The notes under the pieces: generated by a model | Seen by the model: only the letters and a program-made list of their open reading frames with translations | The model's database searches: none | Told to the model about the DNA's origin: nothing | From: MPNP01 sp026710155 | Lineage (GTDB): Bacteria > Pseudomonadota > Alphaproteobacteria > Rhodobacterales > Rhodobacteraceae | DNA length: 64,000 nt | Assembly (NCBI GenBank): GCA_965200885.1 | Contig: OZ241737.1 | Coordinates: forward strand, 682,001 to 746,000 | Reading direction: 5' to 3' | Translations under genes and position numbers: made by a program | In this document: in pieces, positions 1-7,303 of the stretch | How the letters are laid out: each line of letters starts with the position of its first letter | How positions within the stretch are numbered: the first letter of the stretch is position 1

Positions 1-87
1 TTGGGACTGGGCAAGGAAAGTTGCCGCTTTTGGACTTGTGATTTTTCCCATGGTTATATTTCCATCAATGCCGATTACCGATCATGA
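1..87 (+). CDS. argJ: 3' end of argJ, glutamate N-acetyltransferase (partial)
   Basis: Only the last 28 codons are present. Frame 1 from the first base reads through to a TGA at 85-87. The peptide has the C-terminal signature of bifunctional ornithine acetyltransferase/N-acetylglutamate synthase: WTCD followed by YISINADYRS at the very end. The enzyme makes and recycles acetyl groups in arginine biosynthesis. Its stop overlaps the mutT start as ATGA, so the two are translationally coupled, and argJ-mutT adjacency is common in alphaproteobacteria. The assignment rests on this short tail and the neighbour. Confidence 0.8.
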   Translation: MGLGKESCRFWTCDFSHGYISINADYRS

Positions 88-482
88 ACATCGGTCTGGC
101 ATCTGTTGTTGCCCTGATTGATACGGACGGGCGAGTGCTGCTTGCCCGTAGGCCTGCCGACAAGTCATTTGGTGGTTTTTGGGAATTTCCCGGCGGCAAG
201 GTCGAGCCTGACGAAACACCTGAAAATGCTGCTTTGAGGGAAATGCAAGAGGAGCTAGGTATTAATACCTGGTCCAACTGTCTCGCACCCTTGACATTTG
301 CCAGTCATGAATATGATGATTTTCACCAGATTCTGCTTTTATTTGTTTGTCGAAAATGGCATGGGATTCCTTTTCCCGTGGAGGGCAACGAGCTGAAATG
401 GGTACATCCCAAGGATTTGTCAAAACATCCCATGCCTCCAGCCAATAAAGGTATGGTGGCAATTCTGAGGGATTGGTTGTAA
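84..482 (+). CDS. mutT: MutT-type Nudix hydrolase (8-oxo-dGTP diphosphatase)
   Basis: A 132-residue single-domain Nudix protein. The Nudix box lies at residues 38-60 with the G-x5-E-x7-RE-x2-EE-xG pattern intact (REMQEELG). The ARRP motif near residue 21 and WEFPGGK at 33-39 are typical of MutT proper, which hydrolyses 8-oxo-dGTP so that it is not built into DNA. Length matches the family (about 130). The ATG overlaps the argJ stop by four bases, so it is probably expressed from the argJ operon. Other Nudix substrates cannot be excluded, but the motif context and argJ linkage favour MutT. Confidence 0.9.
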   Translation: MNIGLASVVALIDTDGRVLLARRPADKSFGGFWEFPGGKVEPDETPENAALREMQEELGINTWSNCLAPLTFASHEYDDFHQILLLFVCRKWHGIPFPVEGNELKWVHPKDLSKHPMPPANKGMVAILRDWL

Positions 483-547
483 TCTGAAGAATCTGATCGA
501 CCGTTTGACCGATACGAGATTGTGTGGTTTGAGCATGTTTTAATTAA

Positions 548-570
548 TCGTGAAAAAATTATCTTCACGA
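548..570. promoter_or_regulatory. Inverted repeat upstream of the D-amino-acid operon
   Basis: TCGTGAA (548-554) and TTCACGA (564-570) form a perfect 7-bp inverted repeat around a 9-base A/T-rich centre. It lies about 50 bases before the dgcN start, in the only gap ahead of dgcN-dgcA-dat. It could be an operator for a dimeric regulator or a weak hairpin ending the mutT transcript. No U-run follows, so an operator is favoured. Confidence 0.35.
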
Positions 571-619
571 GTGGTATTTGCTTGATTTTGTTCTCTTCTT
601 CTCATTATTGATGTTACTC

Positions 620-1621
620 ATGATTAAAAAACCATATTTGTTATTCCTAGGTGATGCTCATGACAGGCTGGCTGCCAAAGTGGCCATCGGTATTAATGAT
701 TGGCGGCCTCAGTATGCCGTAGGTCAACTCCGACTGGCGGGTTGCAACGCAGATTTGGGGATTGATGAAATCTCCATTTCAGAAGCTGTGGAAAGGGGTG
801 CCAAGACCATGGTCATTGGTGTGGCCAACAGGGGTGGAGTCATCTCCGAGGGATGGAAACTCCATCTTCTGGCAGCCCTGGAAGCTGGTATGGATCTGGC
901 ATCCGGCCTGCATGTCCTTTTGAATGAACAGCAAGACCTGGTGGATATGGCTCGGAAACATGGCAGAAAACTATTCGATGTCCGCAAACCCAATGTGGAC
1001 TATCCCATTGCGGATGGTCAAAAGCGATCAGGTAAAAGATGTGTCGCTGTTGGTACTGATGTTTCGGTTGGAAAGATGTATGTGTCTTTGGCCCTGCATC
1101 AGGAAATGCAGGAACGGGGAATGAAAACCGCCTTTAGGGCAACTGGTCAGACCGGTATCCTGATTGAGGGAGATGGTGTCCCACTGGATGCGGTTGTTGC
1201 TGATTTCATGGCAGGTTCAATCGAATATCTATCACCTGCCCAGGATGAAGATCACTGGGATTTCATCGAGGGTCAAGGATCGTTGTTTCATGCTTCCTAT
1301 TCGGGAGTCACTTTGTCCATAATTCATGGTGGCCAGCCTGATGCACTGATTCTGTGCCATGAACCGACCCGAGAATTCATGCGCGGTCTTCCCGGATACA
1401 GGTTACCGTCGCTGGAAGCATTGGGGGATCTGTCCCTGAACATGGCCAGGGTGGTCAATCCCGCTTGCAAGGTTGCTGGCATCTCCCTGAACACCAGAAA
1501 CATGGAGGAAAGTGAAGCCAGGAAAGCTGTGGATGAGACAGAGCAGAGAATGGGACTGCCCACAACTGATCCGGTACGTTTTGGGGTCGGCAAGATTGTT
1601 GATTCCCTGCTGGCAATTTAA
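620..1621 (+). CDS. dgcN: DUF1611 protein, DgcN-like D-glutamate N-acetyltransferase
   Basis: 333 residues from the ATG at 620. The frame is open further up to a TTG at 578, but that adds a hydrophobic stretch with no ribosome site, so MIKKPY is preferred. The protein belongs to the DUF1611 family: an N-terminal domain and a P-loop-like GTDVSVGKM at residues 145-153 in the C-terminal NTPase-like half. In marine bacteria DgcN acetylates D-glutamate and its partner DgcA (the next gene, 12 bases away) racemises N-acetyl-D-glutamate. The immediate pairing with an enolase-superfamily epimerase and then a D-amino-acid transaminase supports that role here. The exact acyl acceptor is inferred, not visible. 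Confidence 0.75.
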   Translation: MIKKPYLLFLGDAHDRLAAKVAIGINDWRPQYAVGQLRLAGCNADLGIDEISISEAVERGAKTMVIGVANRGGVISEGWKLHLLAALEAGMDLASGLHVLLNEQQDLVDMARKHGRKLFDVRKPNVDYPIADGQKRSGKRCVAVGTDVSVGKMYVSLALHQEMQERGMKTAFRATGQTGILIEGDGVPLDAVVADFMAGSIEYLSPAQDEDHWDFIEGQGSLFHASYSGVTLSIIHGGQPDALILCHEPTREFMRGLPGYRLPSLEALGDLSLNMARVVNPACKVAGISLNTRNMEESEARKAVDETEQRMGLPTTDPVRFGVGKIVDSLLAI

Positions 1622-1633
1622 CACCATTGCTTC

Positions 1634-2599
1634 ATGAAAATTACCATCAAAGAAAACTCTTTCAAGCTCACTCAGCCGTTCACCATTTCCAGGGGTTCAA
1701 GATCGCATGCCCATGTTCTTTCGGTAGAGATTGAAGACGAGGGTATGGTTGGCTGGGGTGAATGTGTACCCTATGAGCGCTACGGAGAAACCCTGGAATC
1801 CGTTTCCGAAACAATAAAAGGTGTCAATCAGCCGTTTGATCGTGAAACACTCCAGGATGCGGTTGCCCCCGGTGCAGCAAGAAATGCACTGGATTGTGCC
1901 TTGTGGGACCTGGAATCCAAGAAATACAATACTCCCGTTTGGCAACTTGCTGGTTTAAATAGTTTGCAACCCTTGATTACTGCCGTCACCATCTCCCTCG
2001 GAACCCCCGAGGCCATGTATCAGGACGCCTTGGCCAACAAGGACCGACCGCTTCTCAAGGTCAAACTCGGTGGCAAGGGGGACATTCCCAGAATTGAAGC
2101 GATACATCAGGCTGCACCAAATTCAAAGCTTATTGTGGATGCCAATGAATCCTGTCAAGAAAATGATTTTCCCGATTTGATTGCCAAGCTTTTGGAATTG
2201 GATGTTGCAATGGTCGAACAACCCTTTCCTGCAGATCAGGATCACTTCTTGATGGATTACAAATCCCCAATCCCGATTTGTGCCGATGAAAGCTGTCATG
2301 ATTGCAACTCACTTGATGATCTGGTTGGCAAATACGATATGATAAACATCAAACTGGACAAGACCGGTGGCTTGACCGAGGCTCTGAAGCTACTTGCGAA
2401 AGGAAAGGAAATGGGTTTTGATATCATGGTTGGGTGCATGGTCGGTTCATCTCTTGCCATGGCGCCGGCCATGCTTGTTGCCCAGCATGCATCAATTGTT
2501 GATCTGGATGGTCCCTTGTTTCTGGTCGAGGATCGAAAACATGGGCTTGCTTTCAAGAGATCCATGGTTTTTCCCCCGGAATCCATGCTCTGGGGATAA
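1634..2599 (+). CDS. dgcA: Enolase-superfamily epimerase, DgcA-like N-acetyl-D-glutamate racemase
   Basis: 321 residues with the muconate-lactonising-enzyme/mandelate-racemase layout. There is an N-terminal capping domain and then a barrel carrying the KxK acid-base motif (K142, K144), metal ligands D169, E195 and D218 in VDAN, VEQP and ADES, and the second catalytic lysine K240 in NIKLDK. Two-lysine active sites of this type occur in L-Ala-D/L-Glu epimerases and in DgcA, which converts N-acetyl-D-Glu to N-acetyl-L-Glu. With DgcN just upstream, the DgcA function fits better than muropeptide recycling, although a dipeptide epimerase role remains possible. It starts at ATG 1634, 12 bases after dgcN. 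Confidence 0.75.
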   Translation: MKITIKENSFKLTQPFTISRGSRSHAHVLSVEIEDEGMVGWGECVPYERYGETLESVSETIKGVNQPFDRETLQDAVAPGAARNALDCALWDLESKKYNTPVWQLAGLNSLQPLITAVTISLGTPEAMYQDALANKDRPLLKVKLGGKGDIPRIEAIHQAAPNSKLIVDANESCQENDFPDLIAKLLELDVAMVEQPFPADQDHFLMDYKSPIPICADESCHDCNSLDDLVGKYDMINIKLDKTGGLTEALKLLAKGKEMGFDIMVGCMVGSSLAMAPAMLVAQHASIVDLDGPLFLVEDRKHGLAFKRSMVFPPESMLWG

Positions 2600-2635
2600 T
2601 TCTTATGTATTTGTCTTTATAGAAAAGGAGTTGAA

Positions 2636-3490
2636 ATGAACCGCATTGTTTATGTTAACGGAAAATACTTGCCGGAAAATGAAGCCAAGGTATCCATTTT
2701 TGATCGGGGCTTTTTATTTGCTGATGGAGTATACGAGGTCACTTCTGTAAGGGATGGAAAATTGATTGATTTTCCCGGTCATCAGAAAAGATTGGCCAGA
2801 TCCCTCAATGAACTTGGAATGACTGCAGCCTGTTCTGACAATGAACTTTTGGACATTCATCGTGAATTGGTATCCAGAAACAACCTCCGGGAAGGAATGA
2901 TTTACCTTCAGGTAACCAGGGGAGAGGCCGACAGGGATTTTCTTTTCCCTGAAAAAGCCAAACCCACAATCGTTTTGTTTACACAAGCCAAAAACCTGAC
3001 CAATTCACCAAAAATCAAAACTGGTTACAAGATAATTACCGTTCCGGACTTGCGGTGGCGGAGGCGTGATATAAAGACTGTACAGCTGTTGTATCCCTCA
3101 ATGGCAAAAATGGAAGCCACCCGTGTCGGTGCTGACGATGCCTGGCTTGTTGAAGATGGCTATATTACTGAGGGAACTTCAAACAATGCCTATATTGTTC
3201 AGGCTTCAGGTAATATTGTTACCAGAAACCTGTCCCATGACATTCTGCATGGCATCACCCGGGCAACATTGTTGCAGTTTGCTGCCGAAGAGGGTATGAC
3301 TGTTGAACAGAGACCTTTCACACTTGATGAAGCTCTTGAAGCCGATGAAGCCTTTATCACAGCTGCATCCTTGTTTGTTGCACCGGTAATTGAAATTGAT
3401 GGCAAACCTGTCGGTAATGGAAAGCCCGGTCCAATCGTCGGCAGATTGCGAAAAATCTATCTGGAGAAGACCATGGAAGCGGCCATGTAG
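2636..3490 (+). CDS. dat: D-amino acid aminotransferase (class IV)
   Basis: 284 residues, the usual length for D-alanine transaminases. The start region (YVNGKYLPENEAKVSIFDRG) is typical. K147 in RRDIKTVQLL is the expected PLP-binding lysine, and E179 in GYITEGTSNN matches the residue that binds the pyridine nitrogen. It swaps amino groups between D-amino acids and 2-oxo acids, giving D-Glu from 2-oxoglutarate. This would feed the preceding dgcN-dgcA pair and so turn diverse D-amino acids into L-Glu. AAAAGGAG sits just before the ATG. A role supplying D-Ala/D-Glu to the wall is the alternative. The IS1595-type element begins 57 bases after its stop. Confidence 0.85.
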   Translation: MNRIVYVNGKYLPENEAKVSIFDRGFLFADGVYEVTSVRDGKLIDFPGHQKRLARSLNELGMTAACSDNELLDIHRELVSRNNLREGMIYLQVTRGEADRDFLFPEKAKPTIVLFTQAKNLTNSPKIKTGYKIITVPDLRWRRRDIKTVQLLYPSMAKMEATRVGADDAWLVEDGYITEGTSNNAYIVQASGNIVTRNLSHDILHGITRATLLQFAAEEGMTVEQRPFTLDEALEADEAFITAASLFVAPVIEIDGKPVGNGKPGPIVGRLRKIYLEKTMEAAM

Positions 3491-3539
3491 AAGTCTTTGG
3501 CTAAAAGTTTATTTCATTTTTTCCAAAGGCCTGTAAGCT

Positions 3540-3547
3540 ATTGAAAA
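3540..3547. repeat. 8-bp target-site duplication, left copy (attgaaaa)
   Basis: The octamer attgaaaa lies directly before the GGG tip of the left inverted repeat. It is identical to the octamer following the right inverted repeat at 6197-6204. Eight-base duplications are characteristic of IS1595-family transposition. Confidence 0.9.
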
Positions 3548-3571
3548 GGGAATTATATATTTGAATAGATT
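3548..3571 (+). repeat. Left terminal inverted repeat of the transposon
   Basis: 24 bases beginning GGGAATTATA and ending GAATAGATT. They match the reverse complement of 6173-6196 at 22 of 24 positions. Weaker A/T-rich similarity continues inward for another 20 bases or so. The ATG of the methyltransferase follows 48 bases inside this end, so its promoter must lie within or beyond the repeat. Confidence 0.9.
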
Positions 3572-3619
3572 TTGAGTTTGGTTATATATATTTCCAGTTT
3601 CAACAAATTGGAAATTACA

Positions 3620-4859
3620 ATGCAACAACCCAATTGGGAAAATCAAACCATATGGACGGGTGACAATCTTGACATCATGCGGGGCATGAATTCGGAGTCG
3701 GTTGACCTGATCTACCTTGACCCGCCGTTCAATTCCAATGCCAACTATGCAGCTCCCATTGGCAGCAAGGCAGCAGGAGCTGAATTCAAGGATACATGGA
3801 ATCTTACAGACATTGATATTGCCTGGCTGGATCTGATCGAGGCAAAGCACCCACAGCTCAATCGGGTTATACAGGCTGCCATGACCGACAGTGACAAATC
3901 GTATTTGATCTACATGGCGGTGCGGTTGCTTGAGATGAAAAGGCTTTTAAAACCCGATGGGGGGGGGCATCTACCTGCACTGCGATCCAACCATGAGCCA
4001 TTACCTCAAGCTGGTAATGGACGCGATCTTTGGACGCAGGAACTTCAGGAACGAGATTGTATGGGCTTACAGCGGACCTGCCAAGGCAAGTAGGAACTTT
4101 ACCCGAAAACACGACATCATCCTTTTTTATTCAAAAAGCGATCAATCATACTTCGATTGTGAATCTGTTCGAGTAAGACACAAACGACAAAAACCATCAG
4201 GTGGATTGGGAATGGCTTCAGGAAATAGAACATTGCTTGAAGTAAGGGAAGGTGAAAAGGAACAGATAAAGAGGGGAAAACTATGTCCCGATTGGTGGGC
4301 AGACATAGGTGCAGGATCACACATCCCGAAAAAGGAAAGAACCGGATATCGCACACAGAAACCCCTAGCCCTTTTGAGAAGGGTTTTACAAGCCAGCTCA
4401 AACAAGCATGACATGATATTGGACCCGTTCTGCGGTTGTGCAACGACTTGTATAGCAGCCGAGGAATTGCAGAGGCAGTGGGTTGGCATTGACATTGGTG
4501 AAAAGGCCGCCGATCTCGTTCAGATGAGAATGAAGGAAAATCTGGGAATGTTGTATGATGGGGTAAACCGCACCGACATTCCAACACGGACCGATTTAGG
4601 AGCAATCCCTCACTACAAAACACACAAGAAAACCCTTTACGGCTATCAGGGCGGGCATTGTAACGGGTGTTCGGAACACTTCAAACCGCAAAACCTCACG
4701 GTTGACCACATCATACCAAGATCAAGCGGGGGAACGGATCACTTGGAGAATCTTCAATTGCTATGTGGTCACTGCAATTCGGTCAAGGGCAATCGGGGAA
4801 TGGAATATCTGATTGCCAGATTGGATAACTCAAATACAAGAAGGGGATACATGAGATGA
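3620..4859 (+). pseudogene. DNA methyltransferase (beta class) fused to HNH nuclease, frame broken at a G9 tract
   Basis: Two overlapping frames, 3620-4093 and 3957-4859, together encode one protein of about 412 residues if a single G is removed from the nine-G run at 3959-3967. The N-terminal part has DPPFNS (motif IV, amino-methyltransferase catalytic loop). The continuation has YLHCDP and then DPFCGCATT (motif I, SAM binding). The order IV before I marks a beta-class N6-adenine or N4-cytosine enzyme. The last 80 residues hold an HNH domain: CNGC, DHIIPRSSGG, ENLQLLCGHCN. The fusion suggests modification plus cleavage or nicking in one chain. It is either a true slippage mutant, a phase-variable switch caught off, or a homopolymer error. 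It is a passenger of the surrounding transposon. Confidence 0.85.
3959..3967. repeat. Nine-G homopolymer inside the methyltransferase gene
   Basis: Positions 3959-3967 are all G. Upstream coding reads ..LKPDG in frame 1, and the family-consistent continuation ..GGIYLHCDP is in the next frame. A tract of eight would join them exactly. Tracts of this length are prone to slipped-strand mispairing. Confidence 0.9.
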
Positions 4860-5116
4860 GTGATACAGAATTAGAAGAAAGACTTGCACAATCAGAAGAG
4901 CAAATTGAGAGATTAAGCGGGCGTGCATTAGCCGTTGAGATGATCCTGAATCTCTATATCAGTACCTTCACAAGTCCCGACATGCGTAGAAAACTTTCCG
5001 ATGAAATTAGCAGATTTCCCGACGACATTTTCAGTCGTCTTGGGAAACACCCCAAAGGATTTGAAGAGGGGGTCGTAGACGCCTTTAATAATGTCGTCTC
5101 TCGTCTCCGCAAGTGA
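4856..5116 (+). CDS. Small protein of unknown function, transposon passenger
   Basis: 86 residues, not recognised. The start overlaps the methyltransferase-HNH stop as ATGA, so it is co-translated with it. The first 25 residues (EERLAQSEEQIERL) are charged with heptad-like spacing, suggesting a short coiled coil. A helical segment and a basic C-terminus (VSRLRK) follow. There is no signal peptide or membrane segment. Its position inside a transposon and its coupling to a modification enzyme suggest an accessory subunit or regulator of the fusion protein, but no motif proves this. Confidence 0.55.
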   Translation: MSDTELEERLAQSEEQIERLSGRALAVEMILNLYISTFTSPDMRRKLSDEISRFPDDIFSRLGKHPKGFEEGVVDAFNNVVSRLRK

Positions 5117-5150
5117 TTTACTGATATCTTCTTTTCTTAAGATATGAAAA

Positions 5151-6122
5151 TCAGAAACCGAATCGTCCGGCATTGTATAACCCCTCCCTTGTCAAATTCT
5201 GGTAGGTCAGGCGCTTGCCAATCAACCCCTTGACCAACTCGCTCATGATCTTGGCCATGTCCAAAGGGCGGTTGTTCTGGCGCCAGACAAACTCGTCAAC
5301 ATATTTCTGCAAATGCTTGGGACTCATCTTGTGGTAGGTTCCCTTGTGGGAACGCTTGAACATTGCCCAGAATGATTCAATGCCGTTGGTGTGAACCATA
5401 CCCCTCACATATTCCCTGGCACTATGCTTGACCGCTTCCTGATTTGGCAGTTTGCGATACCCGAAACTGGAATCGGTAAAAATCCTTGTCTTGTCACCGA
5501 CATTGACATTCTCATTGACAAAACCCCTCAGGGTCTCCCCTTTCGTATCATCAACAACCTTTGCCCGAACCTGTTTTGATTCACGGTTCTTGGCACCTAA
5601 AACGGGTTTCTTGCCCTTGCTTCCCCGACCATCATCAACATCCCTTTCATGCTTGTTGCGGTCCTTGCCCCCAACATACATTTCATCCACTTCCACAACT
5701 CCCTCGAACATGGAATGTGACTGTTCAAATGCGGTTCTCAATCTCTGAAGCATGAACCAGGCCGTTTTCTGTGTAACTCCAATATCCCTATGCAGTTTCA
5801 TTGATGATACACCCTTGAGGGAAGTTGTAAAGAGGTAAATGGCCATCGCCCATTTACTGAAAGGCAATGGTGAATCTTCAAGTATGGTTCCGTTGCGAAC
5901 ACTGAAATAGGATTTGCAATCCCTGCACCGATAAGGTGGCAGGGCTGGATTGGGCTTGACAGCATAAGTGTTTGTTTTCCTGCATTTGGGGCATACAGGA
6001 TTGTCACCTTGCCAGACAATGTTTTCAATCCATTTCCTTGCATTGTCCTCATCGGCAAACATTTTATTGACTTCAAAAATGTTGATTCCTTTTCGGTATG
6101 CTTTTCCGGGTGCCTGACTCAT
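5151..6122 (-). CDS. IS1595-family (ISXO2-like) transposase
   Basis: 323 residues with an N-terminal zinc ribbon (C44, C47 and C66, C69 in CPKC and CRDC). A helical region follows, then an ISXO2-type catalytic domain: D146 in VEVDEMYVGG, D217 in FTDSS and E249 in TNGIESFW. This order and the zinc ribbon define the IS1595 family. The frame is intact from ATG 6122 to its stop, so the enzyme may be active. It is transcribed from the right inverted repeat toward the passenger genes. Length agrees with family members (about 290-330). Confidence 0.95.
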   Translation of the reverse strand: MSQAPGKAYRKGINIFEVNKMFADEDNARKWIENIVWQGDNPVCPKCRKTNTYAVKPNPALPPYRCRDCKSYFSVRNGTILEDSPLPFSKWAMAIYLFTTSLKGVSSMKLHRDIGVTQKTAWFMLQRLRTAFEQSHSMFEGVVEVDEMYVGGKDRNKHERDVDDGRGSKGKKPVLGAKNRESKQVRAKVVDDTKGETLRGFVNENVNVGDKTRIFTDSSFGYRKLPNQEAVKHSAREYVRGMVHTNGIESFWAMFKRSHKGTYHKMSPKHLQKYVDEFVWRQNNRPLDMAKIMSELVKGLIGKRLTYQNLTREGLYNAGRFGF

Positions 6123-6172
6123 TCTTTTGTCCTTTACAATCTGTAATATGTTACATATATAGGATTTTTCAG

Positions 6173-6196
6173 AATCTATTCAAGTATATAATCCCC
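6173..6196 (-). repeat. Right terminal inverted repeat of the transposon
   Basis: The reverse complement begins GGGGATTATA and ends GAATAGATT, matching the left end at 22 of 24 positions. It lies 50 bases upstream of the transposase ATG and probably overlaps its promoter. Confidence 0.9.
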
Positions 6197-6204
6197 ATTG
6201 AAAA
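6197..6204. repeat. 8-bp target-site duplication, right copy (attgaaaa)
   Basis: Identical to 3540-3547 and directly abutting the right inverted repeat. Confidence 0.9.
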
Positions 6205-6670
6205 AACAAAATCAACTACTGGAAGACCAAAGGAAATGCATGGAAAAGAGATCCCCTATCCAATCGTTCCATTGATCGTTATTGGGCGTGATTTATTTGC
6301 CATCTAATTCTTTAATAATATCGGGCTTGAATACTTTATTTTGAAAGGGACATGATGGAGACCGGGCCAGAGATTCTGGGGGCAGTCGCGTCATTGACCA
6401 AGGGGATCATCACTGCTTCTTTCAAGATCATTGGAGCAGCCTCGGGACTCTTTAAATCGACAATTCGCTCAATTTCCGAGATAAAGTGTCCTGTCTCGGA
6501 GACAGCAGCAGCTTGCGAGACCGGACTTCAGGTTTGGAAACAAAGGTACAACTGCTCACCCAGTTTACCTTTCCACCAGAGACCAGGCAAGAATGAGCGG
6601 CGCTTGTATACACGACAGTTTCGCCACCAGTTGAATCCATAATGTGACTCATGATGCCGACCCTGCATTA
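6205..6670. other. Gene-poor segment between the transposon and the DUF2064 gene
   Basis: 466 bases with no recognisable gene. A 96-codon plus-strand frame at 6352-6642 has a plausible ribosome site (AAGGGAC before ATGATGG) and a hydrophobic, Ala/Ile-rich first half. Its second half is basic and compositionally different, and the opposite strand is also open for about 200 bases. This is what an eroded gene or chance frames look like. I could not assign a family to either strand. Confidence 0.4.
6352..6642 (+). CDS. Doubtful small ORF, unknown
   Basis: 96 codons from ATG 6352, with AAGGGA 7 bases upstream. Residues 8-36 are small and hydrophobic (ILGAVASLTKG, then IIGAASGLF), which could be an amphipathic or membrane-associated helix. 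After residue 60 the sequence becomes Arg/Gln-rich with scattered Cys. It has no homology I recognise and sits beside a transposon insertion, so it may be a remnant rather than a working gene. Confidence 0.2.
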   Translation: MMETGPEILGAVASLTKGIITASFKIIGAASGLFKSTIRSISEIKCPVSETAAACETGLQVWKQRYNCSPSLPFHQRPGKNERRLYTRQFRHQLNP

Positions 6671-7303
6671 TTACAATCTTGTATGAGGACTTTCATACAA
6701 ATCTGAAAGATTATCGACATCTGACATTACCTCGCCAATCCCCACCGAAAATTGCCCCAGGGAATTGATGGTATCGTCCATGGCAAATGCCGTTGACCAC
6801 CGCACGTTTTCAAGGGCCTTTGATGACAGACTTCTCCTGCCTGTATATCCAATCAACCAGAAGCCTCCATCCGGCGATGGTCCCAAATAGGTATCATACT
6901 TCTGCATGATCCTTACTGCGGTGGCAATTTGAGAAACCTTGATACCGGGTATGTCAGAACCGATGATTATTGTTGAACCTGGCAACATTTGCTGAAATAC
7001 CCGTTTCATGCGGTTGCCCAAATGTCCTGTTCCCTGGGCTATTCTTGGGATTTGTGAAGGCCAAATCCTGCTCGTCATGCCTGCATTATCAGGCGAGACT
7101 GCCAAATAGGTGTCCCAGCGGGGATCCCTGGCCAGGCGATTGATCGTCTTTCGGCATTCGTTCCGGTACCATTTTGTTGCACAGATGGTTCCAAGATCCT
7201 TTGCCAGACGGGTTTTTACCTTTCCCGGGACCGGTTCCTTGACTAAAATGACCAGACGGGTTCGGTCGGTCCTAATCGAAATAATCCTTGAGGCATTGAA
7301 CAT
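6671..7303 (-). CDS. DUF2064 / TIGR04282-type nucleotidyl- or glycosyltransferase-like protein
   Basis: 210 residues with the GT-A-like fold signature of the DUF2064 family. Near the start is VKEPVPGKVKTRLAKDLG (the loop used for NDP-sugar or nucleotide binding). In the middle is GSDIPG, and later GPSPDGGFWLIG. Related proteins are often annotated as rSAM/selenodomain-associated transferase 1 or CofC-like guanylyltransferases. The substrate is unknown. The start (ATG at 7303) overlaps the end of dapE by 32 bases, so the gene lies in the dapD-dapE transcription unit. That overlap is probably translational coupling, not a sign of lysine biosynthetic function. Confidence 0.75.
   Translation of the reverse strand: MFNASRIISIRTDRTRLVILVKEPVPGKVKTRLAKDLGTICATKWYRNECRKTINRLARDPRWDTYLAVSPDNAGMTSRIWPSQIPRIAQGTGHLGNRMKRVFQQMLPGSTIIIGSDIPGIKVSQIATAVRIMQKYDTYLGPSPDGGFWLIGYTGRRSLSSKALENVRWSTAFAMDDTINSLGQFSVGIGEVMSDVDNLSDLYESPHTRL

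Larger units (their letters stand above)
3548..6196. mobile_element. IS1595-family transposon carrying a DNA methyltransferase-HNH passenger
   Basis: A complete 2649-bp element. The ends are 24-bp inverted repeats (3548-3571 and 6173-6196, 22 of 24 bases identical) with GGG tips, flanked by a perfect 8-bp direct duplication. It contains a minus-strand ISXO2-type transposase (5151-6122) at the right and two plus-strand passenger genes: a methyltransferase-HNH fusion (3620-4859) and an 86-residue protein (4856-5116). The two sets converge. The IS1595 family is known to include members with passenger genes. The intact duplication means the element moved here as a unit and little has been lost since. 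The ancestral joint would have been the dat downstream region joined to aacaaaatc at 6205. Confidence 0.9.

Noticed and set aside
4117..4623. Long minus-strand frame opposite the methyltransferase-HNH gene
   Set aside because: It is antisense to clearly conserved methylase motifs and has no domain of its own.
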